DNA from: a virus
IMG/VR virus record: IMGVR_UViG_3300021959_000276
Span: 1-29,227 of that record
Direction: 5' to 3' (one strand)
DNA length: 29,227 nt
Under the pieces are notes generated by a model that did not search any database, had not been told where the DNA came from, and worked only from the letters and a program-made list of their open reading frames with translations. Shown here in pieces: positions 1-6,674 of this stretch (the stretch's first letter is position 1; every line of letters begins with the position of its first letter). A program made the position numbers and the translations under genes.

Positions 1-996
1 GTCAGCTAGGTCATCTTCCCAATACTCTTTATTATAGTTCTCACCTAACTGTACAGCTTCTTCAATTACAGTAGGACGAAAGTATGGTCTACGTTTTAAT
101 CCACGTAACTGTGTACGTGACATCTTATGTCTCTCAATAACAAACTGAGCTTCATCCATATTAGTTGCATCTGGATCAGGATAAAAGTTCCATACAGATA
201 CATGAGATACTTGCGGTATAGTTTTTATAACAGGGTTATACTCACCGTCTTCTCCCCAATTAGGATACTCTTTGTCTACAGCAAACGGACCTTTCATTAC
301 ACCTGTACCAAACAATGCCATCTCAAACGCTGTACTACGTAAATGTTTACTTGCACTAGACTCTTCTAGTTGATCATGTATTTTCTTTTGCATTGTCTTA
401 GCAGCTACCATAGCTGGACTAAATGTAATTGCAGTAGGTGTCTTACCTACACCTTGACGTAGATTATCTATACCACTTAACTTTTCTGATAGTGGGCCAA
501 GGCTATCTGCTAGTGTTGCTGCTGTAGCACCTTTAGGTAATTCTTTACCATCACCTTTAAAGCCATACGGATTTACTTCTTTGTCCATATCAGAGTCTTT
601 TAGTTGCTCTGGTTCTTTAGGATCAAAGTGTACATCTGCAACTACACCGTCAGGTAATTCTGTTGGGTCTACTGTTAATGGAAACTTTTGACTAGCAAAT
701 AGTACGTCAACAATCTGTCCATAAGCTGCAAGTGTTTTTGTTTTAGTTACTTTAATAAATACTCTTGACTTCTCAGCTTCTGTAAACTGTACATCAGGAC
801 CATACAAACCACGATAGTTTCTGTAAGAACGTAACCATCTGTGTTCATCTTGTTGTCTGTGATCTTCTGCACGTTTGTACCTATCCATAACAAATGGAAT
901 AATTTTTAATGTGTTTACGTCTTCTACGTCAGAGTTATCACTGTCTTCTAAAACAATAGAATCATCTTCAATAAAACCTTCGTTATCTTCTGCCAT
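1..996 (-). CDS. Portal protein, N-terminal 332 residues (runs off left edge)
   Basis: The frame is open from the ATG at 996 to the left edge, so the C-terminal part is missing. The visible protein starts with an acidic segment (MAEDNEGFIEDDSIVLEDS), followed by the helix-rich portal-type core; the segment FGTGVMKGPF around residue 230 and PDPDATNMDEAQFV further on are typical of podoviral portals of marine phages. The portal is the dodecameric ring through which DNA is packaged and to which the tail attaches. Its start lies 10 bp after the terL stop, with AAGGA just upstream, so it is co-transcribed and probably co-translated with terL. Identification rests on recalled family resemblance plus position next to TerL. 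Confidence 0.75.
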   Translation of the reverse strand, partial: MAEDNEGFIEDDSIVLEDSDNSDVEDVNTLKIIPFVMDRYKRAEDHRQQDEHRWLRSYRNYRGLYGPDVQFTEAEKSRVFIKVTKTKTLAAYGQIVDVLFASQKFPLTVDPTELPDGVVADVHFDPKEPEQLKDSDMDKEVNPYGFKGDGKELPKGATAATLADSLGPLSEKLSGIDNLRQGVGKTPTAITFSPAMVAAKTMQKKIHDQLEESSASKHLRSTAFEMALFGTGVMKGPFAVDKEYPNWGEDGEYNPVIKTIPQVSHVSVWNFYPDPDATNMDEAQFVIERHKMSRTQLRGLKRRPYFRPTVIEEAVQLGENYNKEYWEDDLAD

Positions 997-1006
997 TTAT
1001 TTTTCC

Positions 1007-2587
1007 TTAATAACCAAACGTTGAGTCTGCAACCTGCATACTTCTTTTAGGTGGACCCATAGGATCATAATCAAATATGCTAAATCTTGGTCTTGACATG
1101 ATACCATATCGTAAAGCATCGTACAAGTGATCTTCTGATGTAGTGTCTATATCCTCTGGATTTCTTTTATCTATTGGTAGTGCAGGTAGTTGAGAAATTA
1201 GATTTGTACAGTTTTCAAAAAATACTAATCTAGGTTCTTCTGTAAACTCATCTATCTGTAAACGCCTGTGTACTTCATTCTTTCCTGATACTCTTGATCC
1301 TCTTGACCTATCAGATGGACGCCACCTACATCCCCTCATAATCATTTGTTCTGCAAGACTAGGACCAGTATCCCCACGTTTATGCCACAAACTAGAGTCC
1401 AGAACTCCGTACTTAATGTTTCCATCACCAGCCTCTAACTCTAATACCATGTCAGCTAAGTCTGTGGCTAAAACTTTACTTACATATAGTTCTCTGTACA
1501 CAATTAACTTTTCATCAGGAGATACAGCAAACCAAATTACACCAGACTTACTTCCGTATCCATAGTCACATGCTCTAAACTTTACCCAGTTGCTAGGTAT
1601 GTCATATGGTTCTACTACATGTACTTTTCTATCAAACTCAGTAAAGGCAGCACCTTCTTTAATATCCCAATCACCGTCTAGTAACTGTCTTCTTTGTTGC
1701 TCTGGTAATGACAGAAGCATTGCTTCATAGTCACCTTGTTCTGCTAGGTAAGGATTGTCGGAAAGACGGGCAGGTATAAACCTACGTTTGAATAAATGTT
1801 TGCCAGCTTTGGCGTGTCCAGCAGGGTAACGTAGTACTTCACTTGTTTCAATATCTGTTGCCTCAAAAGCTACTCCGTATGCAGCAGGGTCAATAAACAT
1901 TTTTTTAACCCAATGATGACCTCTACCTCCTGGGTTAGTAGTAGCTCTCATATACACAGGCAAGTCGGGTGCAGTGGACCGTAGACGTGATCTCATATAG
2001 TTCCACGCAAAGGGTGTGGGCCATTGAGTTAACTCGTCAAAGCCTATCCAACTAAACGCTAGACCTTGGTAGCGCAGGACATCATCTTCCCTGTCTAGGT
2101 AGGACATCCACAACCTCGCACCAGAGGGCGCAGTCCACTGCATCTTACGTTCTGACCATTTAATTCCAGGCCATATCTTAGGGTACATTTCCTGTGACTT
2201 AAAGATAAGTTCCCTTAGTTCTTCCGTAGTATGCCGTAGGAGCAATCCTGAGAAGGCTGGATGGCCCATAAAGCGTAGTGGGTCAGCAAGCATAGCGTAG
2301 CTCTTTCCACCACCTGCACTGCCTCCAAATAGTACCTCACGTTCACCTGCAGCTAGAAAGTCTGTCTGGGGGCCAGCATTCGGTTTGAAGATAATGTTAT
2401 GTTGTTCTTCAACTGGTGCAGTGTACGTAATAGTAGGCTCTGTATTAGGCTGCGTCTTCTTGCGTGTTGTTGTTTTCTTTTGCACCGAGTCTGGTGCGTT
2501 CGATTTCTTCCGCTTTGGCGACTGCCTTTTTCGCATAGTCTGCCCATTTGCGTAGGCTTCCAGCTTTGTTTTTGCGTCTTCGCTCAT
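1007..2587 (-). CDS. terL: Terminase large subunit (TerL), packaging ATPase-nuclease
   Basis: This 526-residue protein has both TerL domains. ATPase: Walker A GGSAGGGKS at residues 88-96, Walker B FSWIGFDE at 178-185 (D184, E185) and coupling motif TTN at 216-218. RNase-H-fold nuclease: D341 in ACDYGYG, D397 in YGVLDSS and D487/D490 in EDHLYDALRYG, which fit the acidic metal ligands. It cuts concatemeric phage DNA and drives it through the portal. The first 47 residues, Lys/Arg/Thr-rich and ahead of the ATPase, are encoded in an overlap of 143 nt with the upstream gene in another frame. An internal Met at residue 18 is an alternative start, because the Shine-Dalgarno before 2587 is weak. Confidence 0.95.
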   Translation of the reverse strand: MSEDAKTKLEAYANGQTMRKRQSPKRKKSNAPDSVQKKTTTRKKTQPNTEPTITYTAPVEEQHNIIFKPNAGPQTDFLAAGEREVLFGGSAGGGKSYAMLADPLRFMGHPAFSGLLLRHTTEELRELIFKSQEMYPKIWPGIKWSERKMQWTAPSGARLWMSYLDREDDVLRYQGLAFSWIGFDELTQWPTPFAWNYMRSRLRSTAPDLPVYMRATTNPGGRGHHWVKKMFIDPAAYGVAFEATDIETSEVLRYPAGHAKAGKHLFKRRFIPARLSDNPYLAEQGDYEAMLLSLPEQQRRQLLDGDWDIKEGAAFTEFDRKVHVVEPYDIPSNWVKFRACDYGYGSKSGVIWFAVSPDEKLIVYRELYVSKVLATDLADMVLELEAGDGNIKYGVLDSSLWHKRGDTGPSLAEQMIMRGCRWRPSDRSRGSRVSGKNEVHRRLQIDEFTEEPRLVFFENCTNLISQLPALPIDKRNPEDIDTTSEDHLYDALRYGIMSRPRFSIFDYDPMGPPKRSMQVADSTFGY

Positions 2588-2870
2588 TATCCAACCGTTT
2601 CTTTAATCCTACGTGAGATATTTCTCTGCCTGTGTTTGTTGTTAGCCAGTTAGATACTTCACGATATGAGTACTGTTTTAAATACTTCTTTGCTTTCTCA
2701 AGCATATCAAGTTCTATATCTATAGGCAAGAGAATAAAATTATCATTAGGGTCTAGCTCATAGCCATATGGTATTGTTCTTGATATACGTGGTATAGGAA
2801 CCCACTCGTTGTCTTCTTTAATGTCGGTTGGTTGAGGGAGTTTCCATTGACCTACAGATTTAGTCATCAT
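2445..2870 (-). CDS. Conserved HTH-like protein between TerS and TerL
   Basis: A 141-residue protein of unknown exact role. Residues about 55-100 (DMLEKAKKYLKQYSYREVSN to RLDNERR) read like a helix-turn-helix: a helix, a turn with the Ser/Asn-Trp-Leu segment, then a basic helix. The C-terminus is Lys/Ala/Glu-rich and probably a charged helix. The start overlaps the end of the TerS-like gene by 11 nt and the 3' end overlaps terL by 143 nt. Such DNA-binding proteins beside TerL may assist terminase recognition, and it could itself be the small terminase, with the next gene as accessory. The function is inferred from position only. Confidence 0.6.
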   Translation of the reverse strand: MMTKSVGQWKLPQPTDIKEDNEWVPIPRISRTIPYGYELDPNDNFILLPIDIELDMLEKAKKYLKQYSYREVSNWLTTNTGREISHVGLKKRLDNERRRKNKAGSLRKWADYAKKAVAKAEEIERTRLGAKENNNTQEDAA

Positions 2871-3234
2871 CGTCCTGTGCTTGTTTAGCTGGCATTAACA
2901 TAACACCACCTTTTGCTTCTACTTGCATCTTCTCTGTTTTTACAAGACCTGTACGATCTAGTAGTTCTTTAGCTGCTGCCATCTTATCACGTATACCTAA
3001 CTCAGTAGGATCGTTTAAAGCACTGACCATAGCCATAGCTGCCTTTGGCACATTACGTGCTAAGTAGTTGTGTGTTACGTCAATTATCTCTTCTTTTAAA
3101 CTGCTAGTAATCTCACGGTTAGGTGTATTAGGTGAGTACCCTGCAAGTTTTTTAGCTGTAGTAATATTACCACCAGCTTCATCCATAAGGACATCAAGAA
3201 ACTTTTGTTGACGTTCTGTTAATTCTCTAGCCAT
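2860..3234 (-). CDS. Terminase small subunit-like protein (TerS)
   Basis: The 124-residue protein begins LTERQQKFLDVLMDEAGGNI and continues TTAKKLAGYSPNT, the usual N-terminal helix-turn-helix of small terminase subunits that bind the packaging site. It is followed by the central helical segment with DKMAAAKELLDRTGLVK, a phrase common in this family, and an Asp-rich tail. TerS recognises viral DNA and delivers it to TerL. The ATG overlaps the stop of the upstream gene by one base (TAATG), so the pair is translationally coupled. Confidence 0.8.
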   Translation of the reverse strand: MARELTERQQKFLDVLMDEAGGNITTAKKLAGYSPNTPNREITSSLKEEIIDVTHNYLARNVPKAAMAMVSALNDPTELGIRDKMAAAKELLDRTGLVKTEKMQVEAKGGVMLMPAKQAQDDDD

Positions 3235-3629
3235 TATTTAACTAAACCTTTTTTTCGGTTATCCTTAATAGATTTTGTACCAAACTGTGCGTAATTTTTA
3301 CCTTTAGACTTACCTTTATCTAAATTTATTTGTGTATCTGCACCATCATATAATCCTGTTCGGGCATATCCAACTTTTGTACCACCCATACCAGGATTAC
3401 CAATGCCTAATTTTGAACCCACTTGAATTCTTCCAGGGGTTGATATTTGACGTTCAAGACGAGTTGCAAAAATAGGAGTATCAGGGTCTTTTTTAATTTT
3501 AGGTGTAGTTGGTGTTTTTCTTTTTTTAGCTTTGTGATACTCTCTAGCAGCTTTTTCTTTTTTTCTTTTTGCTGCACGTTCTTTAAGAGTCAGTGGTTTT
3601 TTCTTTGGTTTTTCTGTTGATTTTGTCAT
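3234..3629 (-). CDS. Highly basic protein of unknown function
   Basis: The 131-residue protein has about 45 N-terminal residues that are almost purely Lys/Arg/Ala/Thr (for example LKERAAKRKKEKAAREYHKA). A Gly-rich centre (GSKLGIGNPGMGGTKVGYAR) and a second basic tail follow. No enzymatic motif is visible. It lies between the M15 endolysin and TerS in the late operon and has AAGGA ahead of its ATG. It belongs to a group of small, very basic late proteins in this window. Nucleic-acid binding is a reasonable guess from charge, but nothing more specific can be said. Confidence 0.65.
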   Translation of the reverse strand: MTKSTEKPKKKPLTLKERAAKRKKEKAAREYHKAKKRKTPTTPKIKKDPDTPIFATRLERQISTPGRIQVGSKLGIGNPGMGGTKVGYARTGLYDGADTQINLDKGKSKGKNYAQFGTKSIKDNRKKGLVK

Positions 3630-3640
3630 TTTAATTTTCC

Positions 3641-4093
3641 TTACATCATCTCAAAATGTGGGGCATCAATAAATGGTCTACGCCCTTCTGACCTACGTAG
3701 GTCTATATATGCATTCATAGAATCTTCAGCAGAACCACTGTACATTCTTATGTCTCCTTCAGACCAAGCTGCGCCCCACTTAATAGCAACAGTGTTACGT
3801 CTAGCTGCTTCAGCCATTGCGTCACATATATCATCGTATACGTTTAACTCCCAAGATATATCTGAACCAAAGTATGCAACAAGGTCTACAGCCCTACCGT
3901 CAAGATGTTTACTTTTCATAGTCTGTGATCTACCTGAGTCGTATAGCTTCTGCTGTTCCTCTAAAGTACGCATACCATAAGTAACACCAAAGTCTACCTT
4001 AGTCAACTTAATAGCTTCTAGTACTACATTTACAAGGTCTTTCTCTACACCTTCTAGTTTGCCAATACTTCTTGCGCTTAGTTTAAATCCCAT
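3641..4093 (-). CDS. M15-family peptidase endolysin (L-Ala-D-Glu / D-Ala-D-Ala type)
   Basis: This 150-residue single-domain protein matches the M15C peptidase pattern. The zinc ligands are H63 and D70 in SKHLDGRAVDL and H146 in DAPHFEM, and the substrate-binding TYGMRTLEEQQKLY precedes them at about 38-51. Enzymes of this family cleave peptidoglycan cross-peptides and serve as phage endolysins. It has no signal peptide, consistent with release through the holin encoded immediately upstream (start 9 bp after the holin stop). Length is normal for the family. A second, unrelated wall hydrolase is encoded in the rightward operon at 15632. Confidence 0.9.
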   Translation of the reverse strand: MGFKLSARSIGKLEGVEKDLVNVVLEAIKLTKVDFGVTYGMRTLEEQQKLYDSGRSQTMKSKHLDGRAVDLVAYFGSDISWELNVYDDICDAMAEAARRNTVAIKWGAAWSEGDIRMYSGSAEDSMNAYIDLRRSEGRRPFIDAPHFEMM

Positions 4094-4102
4094 TTTATTT
4101 CC

Positions 4103-4561
4103 TTATACTGGTGTCTTTACATACTTGGATACTGCTCTGCCACCAAACCAAAAACTAATTATAGCTGCAAACAATCCGCTTGTAGCATCATCCCATATAA
4201 GAGACAGTGACCTACCAAGATCATTACCTGCATCCATAAGAGATATAAGTGCTGTTACTTTGATGGCAACAAAAAGGCCAAAGAAAACATAAGTGATGAC
4301 AGGACGGACACTGCCTCGTAGTGCGTTGATAAAACCTCCTGCATCCATACTATCATGTTTATACAGTCCTTCTGTTTCTTTTATCTCTGCTTGCTTATCT
4401 ATTATGTTTAGCTTTAGCTCATTACGCTTTGCCATCATATCCATCTCAAGCGACATACGCTCAAGGTTATGTTTGTGATCTTGCCCTGCCTTAAAGTAAT
4501 TTAATATCTCAGGTAAGAAAGAAGTACCAAATCCTAATAAACTGCCAAGTAATGTAATCAT
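4103..4561 (-). CDS. Holin, GTA-type three-transmembrane family
   Basis: The 152-residue protein has a hydrophobic N-terminal helix (about 1-20), a charged coiled-coil-like stretch (28-62), and two further membrane segments (about 87-109 and 126-141) introduced by LRGSVRPVITY. This is the arrangement and signature of the holin family first noted in gene transfer agents. It would form inner-membrane lesions that release the M15 endolysin encoded directly downstream. The start overlaps the stop of the upstream small gene by 4 nt. Confidence 0.8.
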   Translation of the reverse strand: MITLLGSLLGFGTSFLPEILNYFKAGQDHKHNLERMSLEMDMMAKRNELKLNIIDKQAEIKETEGLYKHDSMDAGGFINALRGSVRPVITYVFFGLFVAIKVTALISLMDAGNDLGRSLSLIWDDATSGLFAAIISFWFGGRAVSKYVKTPV

Positions 4562-4767
4562 AATGTTACCTTTGATTTGTTTTCTTCAAAAGAGATCATT
4601 GTGCATTTAGAGAATGTAAATGAGTCTTTTGTTGGTTTACTGTCTTCTAGTCTTTGTGCTAGTAATATTCTACTTATTTCACATGCATCCATTGTTGGAT
4701 ACAATACTTGATCTGAGGCTACTTTGTGCTGCCCTAGTTGTATTAATACTAGTACTATAACATACAT
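4558..4767 (-). CDS. Small exported or membrane-anchored protein, unknown
   Basis: This 69-residue protein has a hydrophobic N-terminus (MYVIVLVLIQLG) that could be a signal anchor, then a hydrophilic body with two cysteines (DACEISR and SKCTMIS) about 25 residues apart. It lies immediately upstream of the holin and overlaps it by 4 nt. Placement in the lysis cassette and an anchored periplasmic-like body would fit an accessory lysis protein, perhaps spanin-like, but no lipobox or long coiled coil is visible. Confidence 0.6.
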   Translation of the reverse strand: MYVIVLVLIQLGQHKVASDQVLYPTMDACEISRILLAQRLEDSKPTKDSFTFSKCTMISFEENKSKVTL

Positions 4768-4982
4768 TAATCCCAGAACTCCGTATTCTTAGGAACCATT
4801 TTAGGTAAACAGTATGCATCTATTCTGTTTGTCCTATACGTATACCTACCATAATGTAGGCGATTCCCTTTTTCTATTTGTTCAGCAAAATAATTACAAC
4901 GGTTTATGTCTCTAAAGTACATGTTTTGTGTATTATGTTCTTGACCTTCAAACATAATCATTAATAAAAATGCCATAACCAT
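4767..4982 (-). CDS. Small membrane-anchored protein with two cysteines, unknown
   Basis: With the ATG at 4982 the product has 71 residues: a short hydrophobic N-terminus (MVMAFLLMIMF), then a charged body rich in Tyr, Arg and Asn with Cys in DINRCNYF and AYCLP. Its layout mirrors the next gene (N-terminal anchor, two separated cysteines), so the two may be related or act together. An in-frame GTG at 5000 is an alternative start. The stop and the next ATG share one base. It lies in the lysis neighbourhood; function unknown. Confidence 0.6.
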   Translation of the reverse strand: MVMAFLLMIMFEGQEHNTQNMYFRDINRCNYFAEQIEKGNRLHYGRYTYRTNRIDAYCLPKMVPKNTEFWD

Positions 4983-4986
4983 GACA

Positions 4987-5205
4987 TTACTTAACACCAC
5001 CTCTGTCAGTTTTTGCTTCTTTGTTCATCCAAATACCAAAGCAACCTGTTAATGCACCCATGCATACAGATACAAGTCCTGCTTGTCCATTAGAAGGATC
5101 AGGCAAAGCCATGTACCAATGTACAGATTGATATGTTAATATAGTAACTACTAACATCATCAGTCTTGGAAATATTTTATAGTCATCAATAATACTATGC
5201 GCCAT
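4987..5205 (-). CDS. Small two-helix membrane protein, possible second holin
   Basis: The 72-residue protein has two predicted membrane segments (about 13-33, PRLMMLVVTILTYQSVHWYM, and about 42-60, GLVSVCMGALTGCFGIW) separated by a short polar loop, with a charged C-terminus. Proteins of this size and topology are common near lysis genes of marine phages, where a holin or antiholin role is usually suspected. AGGA lies 6-7 bases before the ATG. It is at the head of the lysis gene group. Confidence 0.65.
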   Translation of the reverse strand: MAHSIIDDYKIFPRLMMLVVTILTYQSVHWYMALPDPSNGQAGLVSVCMGALTGCFGIWMNKEAKTDRGGVK

Positions 5206-5208
5206 ACT

Positions 5209-5472
5209 TTATCCTACCATGCCACCCCTAGCGGCTCTAAATCGTTTGGTTTTCTTTGCAATACTTTTAGGTTGAGCCACAAACTGCTTACCTGTCTTCG
5301 TGCCTTGTCGTTTGGCTCTTGAAGTAGCTGCATACTCAGAAGCACTGAGAGACTTAATAGCAGCAGCAGGGAGATAACGTTCTCCTGTTTTGGCACTAGG
5401 TTTCCCACTTTTAGTACGCCACTTCTGTTTTGTCCAGTTAGTTAGGCTTTGTTGTGACTTAGCTTTTGCCAC
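5209..5472 (-). CDS. Basic phage protein with conserved WTKQKWRTKSGKPS domain
   Basis: With the GTG at 5472 the protein has 87 residues and starts MAKAKSQQSLTNWTKQKW. The conserved run (RTKSGKPS, then TGERYLPAAAIKSL, then KRQGTKTGKQF) matches a domain of unknown function found in marine phages and large DNA viruses; I recall it as DUF5872, a name not verified here. The C-terminus ends RAARGGMVG. The GTG lies one base after the TGA of the 24-residue gene at 5474-5548, which suggests reinitiation. A GTG at 5520 would add 16 residues but would overlap that gene and has no ribosome-binding site. Function unknown; the strong basic charge is typical of this late region. Confidence 0.75.
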   Translation of the reverse strand: MAKAKSQQSLTNWTKQKWRTKSGKPSAKTGERYLPAAAIKSLSASEYAATSRAKRQGTKTGKQFVAQPKSIAKKTKRFRAARGGMVG

Positions 5473-5473
5473 G

Positions 5474-5548
5474 TCAGCAACAATTGCAGTCTTCGTGACA
5501 CTTCCTATTAGTAAGCGCACACCACAATCTTTTTAAATATCTTTTCAT
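5474..5548 (-). CDS. Cys-rich 24-residue microprotein
   Basis: A very short gene starting at the ATG at 5548, which overlaps the preceding stop (TAATG). A strong AGGAG lies six bases upstream. The product begins MKRYLKRLWCALTNRKCH and has cysteines at 10, 17, 21, 23 and 24 plus H18, so a fifth of it is Cys. A basic amphipathic start and clustered Cys/His suggest metal binding or disulfide bonding. Its stop is one base from the GTG of the next gene. The good ribosome-binding site and tight coupling make it a credible gene; I have no firm family for it. Confidence 0.6.
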   Translation of the reverse strand: MKRYLKRLWCALTNRKCHEDCNCC

Positions 5549-6270
5549 TACTTTCTCCTACGCCTTGTTGGTATAGTTGTTCTGGATTTATATACAGTTC
5601 TTCCTGTAGGTCTACGTACAGTTTTTTTACGTAAACTCGCGAGATGTTTTAACGCAGCATTTTGATACGGTGTTCTTCCTCTAGGTCTACTAGCGATTGC
5701 TGCTGCTATTTTTGCTTGACTTCTAGCTTTTGCTACTGCTATTGCTTTTCTACGTCTAGCTACTGTAGAACCTACTATCTTTTTTAATCTATCAGGTACA
5801 GAAGAGGTTGTTCTAGGCATTTGTTTTTGTGGAGCAGAAAGCTGTTTAACTTCAGGATAAGCTTTTTGCATATTAGTATTATTTATTTTTTTTTGTGTTG
5901 AAGTAGGATTACCAAGAGTGCCAGTTGTTTTAGTTGGTGTAGCTTTATTAGTAGCTTGCCTTTGTTTAAATGAAAGTGCTTTTGCCTGTTGTTTTTGCTT
6001 CATTGCTGTTTTTTGTGCTGGTGTTAAAGAATTATATCTGTTTTTTATTGCTGCTATTTTTGCTTGACCTCTAGCTTTTGCTCCTGCTATTGCTTTTTGT
6101 CTGGGTGTTTGTGTAGGTTTAGCTACACGTCTTGTTGGTATAGTTGTTCTGGATTTATATACAGTTCTTCCTGTAGCCTTTGGTCTAGCTGTAGGTTTAC
6201 CACTTCCCATACTTCCTATACCACCTCTTTTTTTCATAGCTGGCATTGTCGGTTTGCGTTGAATAGTCAT
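5548..6270 (-). CDS. Lys/Arg/Ala-rich repeat protein
   Basis: This 240-residue protein is extremely basic and low in complexity. Two sequence blocks are each present twice. GRTVYKSRTTIPTRR occurs near residues 34-48 and 223-237. A block of the form AIA-x-AKAR-x-QAKIAA occurs near 60-75 and 175-190. The order is A-B-...-B-A, all in direct orientation, and the DNA copies are nearly identical, so the duplications are recent or kept alike by conversion. No enzyme motif is seen. The composition resembles histone-like or protamine-like DNA-binding proteins, an inference from charge only. Its ATG shares one base with the upstream stop, and it is followed by the 24-residue gene. Confidence 0.7.
   Translation of the reverse strand: MTIQRKPTMPAMKKRGGIGSMGSGKPTARPKATGRTVYKSRTTIPTRRVAKPTQTPRQKAIAGAKARGQAKIAAIKNRYNSLTPAQKTAMKQKQQAKALSFKQRQATNKATPTKTTGTLGNPTSTQKKINNTNMQKAYPEVKQLSAPQKQMPRTTSSVPDRLKKIVGSTVARRRKAIAVAKARSQAKIAAAIASRPRGRTPYQNAALKHLASLRKKTVRRPTGRTVYKSRTTIPTRRRRK
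5564..5609 (-). repeat. 46-bp direct repeat, copy 1
   Basis: Identical over 46 bp to 6131-6176, about 570 bp away in the same gene. It encodes the GRTVYKSRTTIPTRR block at the C-terminus of the basic repeat protein. Confidence 0.9.
5703..5749 (-). repeat. 47-bp near-identical repeat, copy 1
   Basis: Matches 6051-6097 with two differences over 47 bp. It encodes the Ala/Lys block AKARSQAKIAA of the basic repeat protein. Confidence 0.85.
6051..6097 (-). repeat. 47-bp near-identical repeat, copy 2
   Basis: Partner of 5703-5749. It encodes AKARGQAKIAA; two base differences between the copies. Confidence 0.85.
6131..6176 (-). repeat. 46-bp direct repeat, copy 2
   Basis: Identical over 46 bp to 5564-5609. 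It encodes the same block near the N-terminus of the protein. Identity at silent positions points to recent duplication or conversion. Confidence 0.9.
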
Positions 6271-6452
6271 TATGTGTATCCTCCACCTTTTTTCTTATAT
6301 TGAGAGGCCAATAGCTGCGCCTTACGTGCAGACCATTGACCTGCACCCCCACCTTTAGAACCTGCTTTAATCCTATTAAACATGCTTTTTCTCATTGTAG
6401 GTTTAGTGTAGTTACCAGCTTTATTGACCGTAGACTTTCTGATAGATTTCAC
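6270..6452 (-). CDS. Small basic protein with KGGGAGQWSARKAQLL domain
   Basis: A 60-residue protein whose core (GNYTKPTMRKSMFNRIKAG, then KGGGAGQWSARKAQLLASQY, ending KKKGGGYT) is a widely distributed domain of unknown function in marine phages and large DNA viruses; I recall it as DUF6321, unverified. The start is a GTG with AGGAG nine bases upstream, lying inside the end of the DUF1127 gene (32-nt overlap). It is probably translationally coupled to DUF1127 and belongs to the basic late-protein group. Confidence 0.75.
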   Translation of the reverse strand: MKSIRKSTVNKAGNYTKPTMRKSMFNRIKAGSKGGGAGQWSARKAQLLASQYKKKGGGYT

Positions 6453-6564
6453 TGCGACTTACTCCTATGTCTTTTAATTCGTGATCATTCATATTATGCA
6501 ATTGCCAATACGCTACTTTGCGTTGTTGGCCTTCTTGAATAAATTTTATTAACTTTGTAAACAT
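6421..6564 (-). CDS. DUF1127 family microprotein (47 residues)
   Basis: The ATG at 6564 has AAGGAG seven bases upstream and opens a 47-residue frame. Its core reads YWQLHNMNDHELKDIGVSR, then SEI: the DUF1127 signature (W-x-L, then L-x-DIG-x-SR-x-[ED]-I) of short, Arg-rich alphaproteobacterial proteins. In that class some members bind RNA or modulate small-RNA decay and phosphate responses; whether this phage copy does so is inference. A promoter-like TTGCAT-17 bp-TATAAC and a hairpin lie directly upstream, so it may have its own transcript. Its presence supports an alphaproteobacterial host. Confidence 0.8.
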   Translation of the reverse strand: MFTKLIKFIQEGQQRKVAYWQLHNMNDHELKDIGVSRSEIYQKVYGQ

Positions 6565-6610
6565 GTACTATCTCCTTTTTGTTGTACCAGAGATAGTTAT
6601 AACATATCTA

Positions 6611-6639
6611 GTTATACCATACTATAGATAATAATGCAA
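6611..6639 (-). promoter_or_regulatory. Promoter-like sequence before DUF1127
   Basis: TTGCAT (6639-6634) and TATAAC (6616-6611) are separated by 17 bases on the minus strand, about 50 bp upstream of the DUF1127 ATG. Its -35 hexamer lies in the right arm of the preceding hairpin. TATAACTA recurs 15 bases downstream. It could restart transcription of the downstream late genes. Confidence 0.4.
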
Positions 6640-6665
6640 CCCCGATATGCAATTATATCAGGGTT
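6638..6665 (-). terminator. Hairpin after putative virion gene (terminator or processing site)
   Basis: The minus-strand RNA can form an 11-bp stem: AACCC with GGGUU, a U-G wobble, then GAUAU with AUAUC, and a 6-nt loop. On the other strand the central pair would be C-A, so the full stem exists only in the transcribed direction of this operon. It starts ten bases after the stop of the 6675-6986 gene. It is followed by AU-rich sequence rather than a clean U-run, so it may end transcription only partly or protect the upstream mRNA end. Confidence 0.45.
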
Positions 6666-6674
6666 ACACTTTTT

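Noticed and set aside
127-342. Plus-strand open frame opposite the portal gene
   Set aside because: Antisense to a clear portal coding frame, with no ribosome-binding site and low-complexity aromatic and Arg content.
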